This document shows positions 1 through 7,581 of a stretch of 34,298 nucleotides of DNA, piece after piece; position 1 is the stretch's first letter, and each line of letters begins with the position of its first letter. Below the pieces are notes generated by a model, which was not told the DNA's origin, ran no database searches, and was given only the letters and a program-made list of their open reading frames with translations. The stretch is from an uncultured Eubacteriales bacterium (GTDB taxonomy: Bacteria; Bacillota; Clostridia; Christensenellales; Christensenellaceae), in the NCBI GenBank assembly GCA_900545085.1, contig UQXU01000011.1, positions 1 through 34,298 of the forward strand, read 5' to 3'. Both the position numbers and the translations under genes were made by a program.

Positions 1-494
1 TAACGGTGAAGGAAATTTGCGACCTCGCGGAAATAAACCGAGCTACTTTTTATAAGTATTACATGGACGCCTATGACCTGATGGACAAAATCGAAGAGGA
101 AATTTTGGAAGAGCTGCAAAGCATAATGCAGCCGTCCATACATGAAGGAATTAGTAAAACAGTTGTCAGAATGCTTGAAAAAATAAAGGAAAACGGAGAT
201 TTGTACACTGCTCTCTTCTCAGGCAACGGAGATACGGGCTTTGCAATGAGAATCTTCCGTATGTGCTACGGGGAATTTGCCGCATATATAAAACAGCAGT
301 TTCCCAAGCTGAGCGAGGCGCAGCAGGCGTGGATATATATTTATACCGCGCAGGGCAGCAGCGGGATTCTGCAGTATTGGATATCCGACGGAATGAGAGA
401 GGCTCCGCAGGATGTAGCGGACTTCATTGAACAGCTGATATCCAATACTTTAGAGAATCTGGGAAATGACAATGCCGGACTGACGCAGCTATGA
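1..494 (+). CDS. TetR/AcrR-type transcriptional regulator, 5' end cut by window edge
   Basis: The frame is open from the first base, so the GTG at 6 is probably an internal valine of a regulator that begins outside the window. The first residues match the second half of a TetR helix-turn-helix: a TVKEICDLAEINRATFYKYY-like stretch with the typical recognition helix ending in FYKYY. The remaining 140 or so residues are helical, as expected for the ligand-binding and dimerisation domain, but do not identify the ligand. It stops at 494 and is followed by a hairpin terminator shared with the convergent ABC-2 operon. The target genes are presumably to the left, outside the window. The family call is firm; the role is unknown. 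Confidence 0.85.
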   Translation, partial: TVKEICDLAEINRATFYKYYMDAYDLMDKIEEEILEELQSIMQPSIHEGISKTVVRMLEKIKENGDLYTALFSGNGDTGFAMRIFRMCYGEFAAYIKQQFPKLSEAQQAWIYIYTAQGSSGILQYWISDGMREAPQDVADFIEQLISNTLENLGNDNAGLTQL

Positions 495-530
495 TGTATT
501 GATGTATTAAAGAATACGTTTAAAAATAAA

Positions 531-575
531 AAATACCTCAAGAAGCAGCATGGCGGCGCGTCTGAGGTATTTTTT
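531..575. terminator. Bidirectional intrinsic terminator
   Basis: Ten-base arms (531-540 and 563-572) pair perfectly around a 22-base loop. Each strand has a run of T after the stem. It lies between the TetR gene (plus) and the ABC-2 permease gene (minus) and can serve both. Confidence 0.75.
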
Positions 576-645
576 TGCAGAGGTTTAATTCAAAACAACC
601 TGAGTTTTTCCACAAAACAGTATAAAATGTGGACAATTCCGCAGG

Positions 646-1236
646 TCAGAACTCCTTTTTTTCGTAGATTTTGCATGAGATGATGACAGACAGGACAAAA
701 ATCGCTGCTGTAAATATTATTATTGCGGCGGGATGCAGACGCATTATGCTGTCTGCATTGAATAATTCAAAATAGAATGCCGCAAATATGGCGGCGAAGC
801 AAATGAGAAATATAAGCCTGCCTTTGCCGGAACCGTATTTAAAAATCACGGGAAGAGCGACGGAAATAAACATCAAAAATATAAGGAAAACATAGAAATA
901 TACGGCGAAAAACTCAGCGGCGGAGCCGGAAATGAGCGAAACGGCGAAACAAAGTATATATGCGGCCGCGGCCAAGAGAAGCGTAAATATATATTTAGAA
1001 ATTACTACATGAGCCCGCGGAATGGGCAGACAGGCTTCCAAAAGCCCAAAGCCGCACTTTTCATCCAGAGAAATTCCCGATATAGGCAGCATCATTATAA
1101 ACGCAAACACGAAGCTGACTGCAAAGGATGCGCTCCCTCCGATAAGCGATATTAACAGCCATATAACCGCAAACAGTATGGCGGTGCGTCCGTATGATTT
1201 AAGACATAAGATGTCTTTTAGAATAAGACCTTTCAT
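646..1236 (-). CDS. ABC-2 type transporter permease subunit
   Basis: This 196-residue, very hydrophobic protein has about six membrane segments. The start MKGLILKDILCLK is typical of short ABC-2 permeases that pair with YtrB/BcrA-like ATPases: a short cytoplasmic lead with lysines, then the first membrane helix. It is the last gene of a three-gene reverse operon and starts 17 bases after the ATPase gene ends, with an AAGAAGGG ribosome site. With the ATPase it would form an exporter acting on peptides, lipids or drugs at the cytoplasmic membrane. The substrate cannot be read from the sequence. Operons with a YtrA-type repressor are often induced by cell-wall-active antibiotics, but that is only an analogy here. 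Confidence 0.8.
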   Translation of the reverse strand: MKGLILKDILCLKSYGRTAILFAVIWLLISLIGGSASFAVSFVFAFIMMLPISGISLDEKCGFGLLEACLPIPRAHVVISKYIFTLLLAAAAYILCFAVSLISGSAAEFFAVYFYVFLIFLMFISVALPVIFKYGSGKGRLIFLICFAAIFAAFYFELFNADSIMRLHPAAIIIFTAAIFVLSVIISCKIYEKKEF

Positions 1237-1253
1237 AGATGTACCCTTCTTTC

Positions 1254-2105
1254 TTAAAGCTCAAAAGACTGACGGCGGGAAGTCAGATGCACCATTATTT
1301 CCTCTATTGTCGGAGTTTGAGTTATAAAACCGGACAGAGGGGCGGAGGCGTATATTAGAGCCTCGGCAGAGAAGGCGCTCTCATGTACGTTTAATATGTA
1401 TTCTGAAGGTATGCGGCTGAGCTGTTCTCTCGTGCATTTTGCTATTTTGTATTTGTCCAGCAGGTTTTCTTTATAATCGCTGAATATTATTCTGCCGTTG
1501 TCTATTAGAGTTACGCAGTCCGTTATCTGCTCCAAACCGCTGAGTATGTGAGAGGATATCAGAACGGAACGGCTCTCATCCTGAACGTATTCCTGCAGAA
1601 GATCCAAAAGCTCTGTACGCGCGGTCGGGTCCAGCCCGTTCAAAGGCTCGTCCATAACCAGCAGGCGTGTATTATGCGCCAGAGCGGACGCCGTGCGAAG
1701 CTTGACCTGCATTCCCTGTGAATATTCGCCTATCTTCAGATTATGCGGCAGGCGGAATCTCTCGGCGAGGCTGAAAAATTCTGATTTGTCCCATGTTTTG
1801 AAGCAGCGGGAAAATATTTTGTTTAAATCGCGCAGATTCATAGATTCGTGAAATACGTTTTTATCGGCTACGACGCCGATTTCTTCGTATACTGCGTGCT
1901 TTTTATCTATCTTCTCGCCGAAAATGAGTATTTCACCTTCGTCCGGAGAGAGCTGCCCGAGTAAAAGCTTGATAAGCGTGGTTTTGCCTCCGCCGTTTTT
2001 GCCTATCAGGGACATTATACATCCTCTCGGCAGAGCAAAGCTTATGCTCTCCAGATTGAAAGAACCCAGGCGTTTTTTTACGCCGCGGAATTCAAAGCTG
2101 TTCAT
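1254..2105 (-). CDS. ABC transporter ATP-binding protein
   Basis: A complete 283-residue ABC ATPase. Visible motifs are Walker A GKNGGGKT (35-42), an ABC signature of the form YSQGMQ (128-133), Walker B LLVMDEP (148-154) followed by the D-loop NGLDP, and the switch histidine in ISSH (about 186). The C-terminal 80 residues form the accessory region common in BcrA/YtrB-type exporters. The gene starts 5 bases after the GntR gene, with an AGGAGG site lying over that gene's end, so translation is probably coupled. It would drive the permease encoded next. Substrate unknown. Confidence 0.92.
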   Translation of the reverse strand: MNSFEFRGVKKRLGSFNLESISFALPRGCIMSLIGKNGGGKTTLIKLLLGQLSPDEGEILIFGEKIDKKHAVYEEIGVVADKNVFHESMNLRDLNKIFSRCFKTWDKSEFFSLAERFRLPHNLKIGEYSQGMQVKLRTASALAHNTRLLVMDEPLNGLDPTARTELLDLLQEYVQDESRSVLISSHILSGLEQITDCVTLIDNGRIIFSDYKENLLDKYKIAKCTREQLSRIPSEYILNVHESAFSAEALIYASAPLSGFITQTPTIEEIMVHLTSRRQSFEL

Positions 2106-2110
2106 TATTT

Positions 2111-2485
2111 CTATTCCTCCTTAAAAATCAGAGAGAACATCTCTGTAATTTCCTCCTGACTCAGTCTGCACAGGGCTGCGAGAGACTTTATCCCTTGCAT
2201 ATGCTGTTCTATTTTGCGCAGGTTTTCTTCTCTTATCAGCTCCGGATCGCGTTCGGATACGAAGCATCCTTTTCCCGGAACGGCGCATATATATCCGCCG
2301 CGCTCGAGCTCTTCATAAGCCCGCTTGGTTGTTATCAGACTTATGCGCAGCTCTTTGGCGAGAAGCCTCATAGACGGCAGCGCTTCTCCTTCGGACAGCG
2401 CGCCGGAAGCTATCTGCTGTTTTATCTGTTCGGCTATTTGCGCATATATAGGCTCGCCGGATGAGTTGCTTATTATTATGTCCAT
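2111..2485 (-). CDS. GntR-family repressor, YtrA subfamily
   Basis: This 124-residue protein has an N-terminal GntR winged helix: the segment from PIYAQIAEQIKQQIASG through EALPSMRLLAKELRIS carries the usual fold, and GYICAVPGKGCFV is the wing. Only about 45 helical residues follow, which is the short C-terminal dimerisation module of the YtrA subgroup rather than a FadR, HutC or MocR effector domain. It is the first gene of the operon, with an AGGAGAG ribosome site. The 12-bp palindrome over its own promoter is the obvious binding site, so it probably represses itself together with the ABC exporter. Confidence 0.9.
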   Translation of the reverse strand: MDIIISNSSGEPIYAQIAEQIKQQIASGALSEGEALPSMRLLAKELRISLITTKRAYEELERGGYICAVPGKGCFVSERDPELIREENLRKIEQHMQGIKSLAALCRLSQEEITEMFSLIFKEE

Positions 2486-2500
2486 GCTCTCTCCTAATGC

Positions 2501-2544
2501 TTACTGTATATATTGAGTATATACAGTAAGCTCTGATTTGTCAA
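2501..2544 (-). promoter_or_regulatory. Sigma-A promoter of the gntR-ABC operon overlapped by a perfect palindromic operator
   Basis: On the minus strand, TTGACA (2539-2544) and TATACT (2516-2521) are separated by exactly 17 bases. A perfect inverted repeat with arms TTACTGTATATA (2501-2512) and TATATACAGTAA (2518-2529) around 5 bases covers the -10 box and part of the spacer. This is the layout expected for a repressor that blocks polymerase, and the first gene encodes a YtrA-type GntR protein. Confidence 0.85.
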
Positions 2545-2561
2545 TGTTTTTTTAAAAAAAT

Positions 2562-3440
2562 TTACGCTGAGCTAAATTTTTTGCGAATGCTTTTGAATTT
2601 TATTTCGCTGAAAGCAGCCCCGCCGAGTATCAGCGCCGCGCCGACGATTTGAACTGCGCTGAGCTTCTCTCCCAGAAACAAAGCGGAAAAAACAAGAGCG
2701 GAAAGAGGCTCTATGTATCCGCAGACGGCGACGGAGGAGGCTCTGAGCCGAGGGATGGAGGAAAAGTATAAATAACAACCCAGTCCCGTGTTTACGATAC
2801 CCAGGCAGAGTATGGGCGGTATGTCCGACGCGGCGATGCTCATTGACAATCCTCCGCGGCAGATTGAGAATATTCCTACGGTTATGAAGCTTGCCACAGT
2901 TTGCAGCATGGAATTTTCCAAACCTTGTATGCTCTTTGCTTTTTTGTTGAATATGACCATGGCCGCATACATAAAAGCAGAAAGCACGGCGAGGCTCAGA
3001 CCATGAGAGACGCTTTCTTTGGCAATGCTGCTTCCGTTTACCAAAAACATTCCAAGCAGGACTGCGCAAAAACCTGAAATTTTTATTGCCGTCAGCTTTT
3101 CCTTGAATATGAGCGGAGACAGGAGCATGACTATCACAGGACCGCAGTAATGCGCGAGCGTAGCTATGCTCACCCCTATCAGCTCGTAGGCTTTGAAAAG
3201 CAGCATCCAGCTCAGCCCCATAGCCGTGCCGGACGCCGCTATAAAAGCCAGCTCTCTTTTATTGCTGAGGCAGGTCAGATTTTGACGGGAAAGTGCGAAT
3301 ACCGCCGCGAGGAAGCATACCCCTATTAAGCATCTGAGCAGAACTATTTCATAGCTGCTCATGGAAATAAAGCTCGCCACGACGCCGTTGAAGCCGAAAA
3401 GCAGCAGAGATGAGAAGTATTTAATGTATTTTACCGACAT
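2562..3440 (-). CDS. EamA/DMT-family membrane transporter
   Basis: About ten membrane helices arranged as two similar halves (EamA repeats) in 292 residues, the usual size for drug/metabolite transporters. The second half begins near the SHGLSLAVLSAFMYA segment. I place the start at 3440 (MSVKYIKYF) because an AGGAGAG site precedes it at proper distance; an upstream in-frame start at 3494 would add 18 residues without a good site. It is divergent from a LysR regulator 156 bases away, a very common pairing in which the LysR protein controls the exporter. The substrate is unknown; amino acids or related metabolites are common for the family. Confidence 0.87.
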   Translation of the reverse strand: MSVKYIKYFSSLLLFGFNGVVASFISMSSYEIVLLRCLIGVCFLAAVFALSRQNLTCLSNKRELAFIAASGTAMGLSWMLLFKAYELIGVSIATLAHYCGPVIVMLLSPLIFKEKLTAIKISGFCAVLLGMFLVNGSSIAKESVSHGLSLAVLSAFMYAAMVIFNKKAKSIQGLENSMLQTVASFITVGIFSICRGGLSMSIAASDIPPILCLGIVNTGLGCYLYFSSIPRLRASSVAVCGYIEPLSALVFSALFLGEKLSAVQIVGAALILGGAAFSEIKFKSIRKKFSSA

Positions 3441-3485
3441 ATTTGCTCTCCTGATAAACTGACATTTGAATTTTTTGCATGGATA

Positions 3486-3499
3486 TTGTAACATTACAA
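3486..3499. promoter_or_regulatory. Candidate LysR operator in the divergent intergenic region
   Basis: A TTGTAA/TTACAA inverted repeat with a 2-base centre lies between the divergent EamA and LysR genes. A further TTGTAAT-like half-site follows nearby on the same face of the minus strand (around 3503-3511). The palindrome contains a TACAAT sequence that could act as the -10 box of the transporter gene. This fits a LysR-controlled promoter, but no binding motif is known for this protein. Confidence 0.35.
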
Positions 3500-3596
3500 A
3501 TATAATTACAAAAGCGAATGTTTATCATAATAGCTATTAAAAAATGTAATGCAAAGACGAAAAAGAAGAGAGACAAAAGAGAAGAAAGACGAAAGA

Positions 3597-4523
3597 ATGG
3601 ATACAAATATTCAAAAATACATGGCGTTTATAAAGACGGTAGAATGCGGAAGCTTTACCAGAGCGGCTCAATCTCTGTGCTATTCGCAGTCGGGTGTGAG
3701 CAGGATGATATTAGATCTTGAAAGCGAGTGGGGTCTTTCTCTGCTTGAGCGAAATAAATCAGGCGTGAAGCTTACGTCAGACGGAATGAAACTGCTCCCA
3801 TATGCGAGAAGAGTCTGCGAGGAGTACAATAGGCTGCAAGCGCAGGTAGATGAGCTGAAAGGTATGCAGTCCGGACTGATACGGATAGGTACGTTTTCCA
3901 GCGTTGCGACACATTGGCTCCCGAGGATAATAAAGGCGTTTCAGCGGGATTATCCGAATATCGAGTATGAACTGCTTATGGGGAATTATGAAGAGATTGA
4001 AAAATGGATAATCGAGGGCAGAGTGGACTGCGGCTTTTTGCGTCTCCCATCCCTGCCGGAGTTGGACTGTATTTTCTTAGAAGAAGATGAGCTGCTCGCG
4101 GTTGTGTCTGAGGATCATCCAATGGCGAATGAGGAGTTTTTCCCTATATCTGCATTGGCAGACTACCCGTTCATGATGCTCAATGAGGGAAATAACTCCG
4201 ACGTGGAGAAGCTGATTCGCAGATACAAGCTGCCCATGCAGATTAGATGCACGACGTGGGATGATTATGCGATAATGGCGATGGCAGAGCTGGGGCTGGG
4301 TATAAGCGTCCTTCCGCGTCTGATACTGCAAAGAGCGCCATACAGGATTGTGGCTAAGCGTTTGGAGATTCCGGAATACAGAAAAATCGCCGTTGCGCTC
4401 AGAGACAGGAAAAGCTCATCTCTGGCGGTCGAGCGATTTTTGGATTATCTGGATTTTAGAAGTCTAAGCTCCGACGACTTTAACGATGACGTCTCTCGTC
4501 CGCGGACCGTCGAATTCCGCTAG
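3597..4523 (+). CDS. LysR-family transcriptional regulator
   Basis: A 308-residue protein of normal LysR length. Residues 1-60 form the winged helix-turn-helix, with the family pattern GSFTRAAQSLCYSQSGVSR. The rest is a periplasmic-binding-like effector domain (the IRIGTFSSVATHWLPRII segment starts its first lobe). The chosen start MDTNIQKYMAF aligns with the family start; an upstream in-frame ATG at 3549 would add a lysine/arginine-rich 16-residue lead that is not typical. It is transcribed away from the EamA exporter and is its likely regulator. Its 3' end overlaps the convergent yjbQ gene by 60 bases, with no terminator between them. Confidence 0.9.
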   Translation: MDTNIQKYMAFIKTVECGSFTRAAQSLCYSQSGVSRMILDLESEWGLSLLERNKSGVKLTSDGMKLLPYARRVCEEYNRLQAQVDELKGMQSGLIRIGTFSSVATHWLPRIIKAFQRDYPNIEYELLMGNYEEIEKWIIEGRVDCGFLRLPSLPELDCIFLEEDELLAVVSEDHPMANEEFFPISALADYPFMMLNEGNNSDVEKLIRRYKLPMQIRCTTWDDYAIMAMAELGLGISVLPRLILQRAPYRIVAKRLEIPEYRKIAVALRDRKSSSLAVERFLDYLDFRSLSSDDFNDDVSRPRTVEFR

Positions 4524-4859
4524 GTATATCGTCTGCCATGTGCCGAGGAGCGGCTCTCCGTCGTGTACGATCAGCGTTTGAGAACAGCTTATCACACTTG
4601 ACTTTATATGCGCGGCGCTGTTTCCCTCTGCGTGGCGGAATTGCGCTCTGTCCGGGAAGGCTTCGTCCAGCCCGAGCTGCATATCAGGCCTTACGTCCGG
4701 GTCATACCCCTCGTTTATAGTTACTGCGGCGGTGGTATGCGGGCAGAATACTACAGCCATGCCTTCTTTTATGCCGAATTTTTTTATAGCTTCGCGCACC
4801 TGAGCTTCTATGCGGACGAAGCCCTCCGCGGGCGTCTTTACTTTAAATTTTTCTATCAT
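4464..4859 (-). CDS. yjbQ: YjbQ family protein (UPF0047)
   Basis: At 131 residues it is full length for the YjbQ family. The conserved core is present: FCPHTTAAVTINE (His41), His76 and His84, and the closing motif GTWQTIYLAEFDGPR (106-120). The three histidines are where the family binds a metal. YjbQ proteins have weak thiamine-phosphate-synthase activity in vitro, but their physiological role is unsettled. The gene starts 5 bases after the flavoprotein gene ends, with a GGAGA site, so it is the last gene of the rpiR-type operon. Its stop lies inside the convergent LysR gene. Confidence 0.93.
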   Translation of the reverse strand: MIEKFKVKTPAEGFVRIEAQVREAIKKFGIKEGMAVVFCPHTTAAVTINEGYDPDVRPDMQLGLDEAFPDRAQFRHAEGNSAAHIKSSVISCSQTLIVHDGEPLLGTWQTIYLAEFDGPRTRDVIVKVVGA

Positions 4860-4864
4860 TTAGT

Positions 4865-6094
4865 TTAAGTCTCCTTCTGTTTCGCGGCGTCTATTCCGGC
4901 GAGCCTTCCCATGCTGAACGCCACTTGAAGATTGTATCCGCCTGTCAGAGCGTCAACATCCGCCACTTCACCTGCAAAATAAAGCCCGGGTACATTCTTC
5001 GCACCACATGAGCGTGGAGAGAGCGATTTTACGCTTACGCCCCCGCGCGTGACTATGGCTTGAGATATATCTGAGGCGCCTTTGATATGCAGACGGAAGC
5101 CCTTGAGAGCGGATATGAGAGCCTCGCGTTCGGATTTGGTTATCTCGGCGCAGCGTCTCGCTTCGGCTATACCCGCCTGAGCCAGAGCGTGCCGCACCAG
5201 TTTTTTCGGAAGCATGGTCGAGACGGCCGTGCTTATTTGCTTTGCTCCGGAAAGCTCGCGGCGTATTCTTGCGTCCAGTTTTTCTCTGCTCAGCGCGGGC
5301 TTGAAGTCTATATCTGCTGTGGTGTCCGAGAATTTAAAGTCAGAGATATGTGCGCTCGCGGTCAGAACCAGAGGTCCGGTTATCCCCTCGTGAGAGAACA
5401 GCATCTCGCCCTGCTCGAAGTATTTTTCTTTTCCGCGTTCGCAAAGCGTCAGCGACACGTTTTTTAGCGTAAGACCTGCGAGATCGGCGCAGATATACTT
5501 CTCCTTTGCGGTTAGAGCGACGAGGCTGGGATGCAGCTCGGTCACGCTGAGACCGTATGAACGTGCAAAATCAAGGCCGTCGCCCGTGCTGCCTGTCGCG
5601 GGGTATGATACTCCGCCCGTCGCGACTATCACGCGGTCAAACTCGCGTCTGCGCCCGCCTATGTAAACGCCGAACGCGCCCTCCGCGCCGTCTATCTTTT
5701 CTACGCGGCTGTTCAGCTCTATGCGGACGCCGGCGTCGCTGAGCATCTTCCCCAGTGCTTTAAGTACATCGGAGGATTTATCGCTCGCGGGGAACACGCG
5801 CCTCCCGCGCTCTGTTTTCAGCTTCAGCCCATAGCTTTCGAGCAGGCTCATCAGCTCGCTCGGAGGCATTCCGTAGACGGCGCTGTAGAGGAAGCGGCGG
5901 TTTCGCATTACGTTCTCCAGCACGTCCTCCGCGCCGCAGTTGTTAGTAACATTGCAGCGGCCTTTTCCGGTTATGAATATTTTCTTTCCGAGTTTTTCGT
6001 TTCGTTCGAAGAGCGTAGTATCCGCGCCGTTTTTACATGCAAAGAAAGCCGCCATACATCCGGCGGCTCCTCCCCCGATTACAGCTATTCTCAT
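4865..6094 (-). CDS. NAD(P)/FAD-dependent oxidoreductase, BaiN/HI0933 (YhiN) family
   Basis: A 409-residue flavoprotein. It opens with the Rossmann FAD motif GGGAAG (8-13) ending in an acidic residue (LFERN), followed by the family-specific GKKIFITGKGRCNVTNN. It closes with GLYFAGEVADVDALTGGYN, which contacts the FAD, and the QVAFSMGRLAG helix. HI0933-type proteins include BaiN, a bile-acid-pathway reductase, but most members have no proven substrate. Its ATG overlaps the TGA of the RpiR-type gene by 4 bases (6091-6094), so the two are translationally coupled. A bile-acid role should not be assumed from this similarity. Confidence 0.92.
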   Translation of the reverse strand: MRIAVIGGGAAGCMAAFFACKNGADTTLFERNEKLGKKIFITGKGRCNVTNNCGAEDVLENVMRNRRFLYSAVYGMPPSELMSLLESYGLKLKTERGRRVFPASDKSSDVLKALGKMLSDAGVRIELNSRVEKIDGAEGAFGVYIGGRRREFDRVIVATGGVSYPATGSTGDGLDFARSYGLSVTELHPSLVALTAKEKYICADLAGLTLKNVSLTLCERGKEKYFEQGEMLFSHEGITGPLVLTASAHISDFKFSDTTADIDFKPALSREKLDARIRRELSGAKQISTAVSTMLPKKLVRHALAQAGIAEARRCAEITKSEREALISALKGFRLHIKGASDISQAIVTRGGVSVKSLSPRSCGAKNVPGLYFAGEVADVDALTGGYNLQVAFSMGRLAGIDAAKQKET

Positions 6095-7023
6095 ATAATC
6101 GGGTCTCCGTCTTTATGAAGCATGTCCATATCCTGACGGGCGTATATGTTGCTCTGTCTCCAATAGCCTTCGAGCATACTGAAATTCTCGAGCAGCGTTT
6201 CCTTTTTCGCCAATCCGAGCATGATTATCAGCACGTTGACTATGGAAAGAGGCGCGACGAGAGAATCGACGAAGGAATTCATATCGCTTTTTGTCAGGAT
6301 GCACATATCCGCCAGCTCATACAGAGGCGAGAGCCTGTTGTCCGTTATGGATACTATACGGCAGCCGCGGCTTTTTGCAAAGCGGACGCCTTCTACGGTC
6401 TGGTTGGAATATCTTGGGAATCCCAGAGATATGACCATGTCGTGCTCGTTGGCGTTCAGCATCTGCGAGTATACGTCCGCCGTGCCTAAGGTTACGAGCG
6501 TTACGTTGTCCAATATGTAGCCCAGGTAGTATGCCAAAAACTGAGCCAGAGGCGCGGAGGATCGAAATCCGACTATGTAAATATGTCGCGCCGAAATCAT
6601 AAGATCAACTATGCGCTGTACCAGATTTATGTCCAGCTCGTCGCGCGTTGCCTTGAGGTTTGCTATGTCCATTTTCAAGACAGTATCTACGATTTTCGTT
6701 GCGTCCATGCCTTCCATTATGCCCAGACGCTGCACTGTCGTGAGTTTATTTTTGATTATTTCCTGCAAATTGCGCTGCAGCTTGGGGTATCCCTCGTAGC
6801 CGAGAGCGCATGCGAAGCGCACGACCGTAGATTCGCTGACCCCGACCTGCCTGCCGAGTGCGCCCGCGGTCATAAACGCGGCTTTGTCGTAAGATTCCAG
6901 CATAAATTTGGCTATCAGCTTCTGTCCTTTGCTCATGCTGGGATATTGATTCCGGATCCTGTCCATGAGATTGGTATCCGGCACTGGCTTCAGCGGTTCC
7001 TCCCAATCCAGATTTTTTTTCAA
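6091..7023 (-). CDS. MurR/RpiR-family transcriptional regulator
   Basis: 310 residues with an N-terminal RpiR helix-turn-helix: roughly residues 28-90, with MSKGQKLIAKFML and VGVSESTVVRFACALGY. A C-terminal SIS sugar-phosphate-binding domain follows (about 125-255, with HIYIVGFRSSAPLAQFLAYY). The start is TTG at 7023, supported by AGGAGAG about 8 bases upstream; no ATG lies nearby. Family members sense phosphosugars and control sugar or cell-wall-sugar genes, but here the downstream genes are a flavoprotein and yjbQ, so the regulon is unclear. A well-formed promoter with overlapping TTGCA-type repeats lies directly upstream and may be self-regulated. Confidence 0.92.
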   Translation of the reverse strand: MKKNLDWEEPLKPVPDTNLMDRIRNQYPSMSKGQKLIAKFMLESYDKAAFMTAGALGRQVGVSESTVVRFACALGYEGYPKLQRNLQEIIKNKLTTVQRLGIMEGMDATKIVDTVLKMDIANLKATRDELDINLVQRIVDLMISARHIYIVGFRSSAPLAQFLAYYLGYILDNVTLVTLGTADVYSQMLNANEHDMVISLGFPRYSNQTVEGVRFAKSRGCRIVSITDNRLSPLYELADMCILTKSDMNSFVDSLVAPLSIVNVLIIMLGLAKKETLLENFSMLEGYWRQSNIYARQDMDMLHKDGDPII

Positions 7024-7060
7024 TTTGACACTCTCCTAAAATTCAGATAATGGACTTAAA

Positions 7061-7156
7061 ATTGCAAAAGCCCTTTTAAAATATAACTACATTATATAAC
7101 ATACCAAAGAATAATGCAATTTTCTTTTTGCATTTTTTCATATGTGCTTGCAAAAA
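7061..7156. promoter_or_regulatory. Cluster of TTGCA half-sites around the rpiR-type promoter
   Basis: ATTGCAAAA (7061-7069), the inverted repeat AATGCAA/TTGCATT (7113-7119 and 7128-7134) and the inverted repeat TTTTTGCA/TGCAAAAA (7125-7132 and 7149-7156) fall within 96 bases. One arm coincides with the -35 box. The density suggests an operator, most simply for the RpiR-type protein itself. Confidence 0.45.
7091..7119 (-). promoter_or_regulatory. Sigma-A promoter of the rpiR-type operon
   Basis: On the minus strand TTGCAT (7114-7119) and TATAAT (7091-7096) are separated by 17 bases and lie about 70 bases before the TTG start of the RpiR-type gene. Confidence 0.75.
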
Positions 7157-7165
7157 TATTTCTTT

Positions 7166-7192
7166 GAGGACGGGAGCATACGTCCGTTTTTT
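7166..7192 (+). terminator. Terminator-like hairpin in the intergenic region
   Basis: GGACG (7168-7172) pairs with CGTCC (7181-7185) and is followed by G and six T. No plus-strand gene precedes it, so it may end a short RNA or be chance. Confidence 0.3.
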
Positions 7193-7581
7193 CTGAAAAA
7201 GCCTTATTTTATGCGAAAATTGAGCCTGCAAGTTTTATAAAATTATAAACGTAAGAGAATAAAAAAATATTTTTGAATGTCATACCTCCCGACGTCGGGG
7301 CGATTTGAAAGTCTCGCAGAAAGTGAGCTTTGCATGTTTAGCTGTTGTGTTTATTTAAATTTCACAAAAACATCAGTAGGACATACTCGGTTTTGTGTAG
7401 AATATATTATATGAGGAGGCATTTTTTTATAAAGCATGAACATTAGTTTTTAACAAAAAATCAGGACTGAGCTTTTTTATTTAAGAGAGGTGAAAAGTCA
7501 TCAATATTTAAAAACAAAGATGAAAATAAATAATTTGAATAATGTTTTAGTTTAAGATTGTTTTTTAGAAAGGAAAGAGCA

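Larger units (their letters stand above)
7024..7581. other. 558-base AT-rich intergenic region between divergent genes
   Basis: No convincing gene is seen here. The left part carries the rpiR-type promoter and several TTGCA-containing inverted repeats (7061-7156). The middle has a terminator-like hairpin (7166-7192) and a perfect 12-base palindrome CCCGACGTCGGG (7288-7299). The right part has a CACAAAA/TTTTGTG inverted repeat (7363-7369 and 7391-7397) just before a TATATTATAT stretch, and a GAGGAGG sequence at about 7413 with only tiny frames after it. The promoter for the NYN gene must lie here, but I cannot fix it. Confidence 0.6.

Noticed and set aside
4865..6094. Bile-acid pathway enzyme
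   Set aside because: The protein belongs to the wide BaiN/HI0933 family, but no other bile-acid genes are present, so the specific function is not supported.
7413..7454. Tiny leader peptide after GAGGAGG in the NYN upstream region
   Set aside because: The possible frames are only 5-11 codons, spacing is poor, and nothing suggests attenuation.
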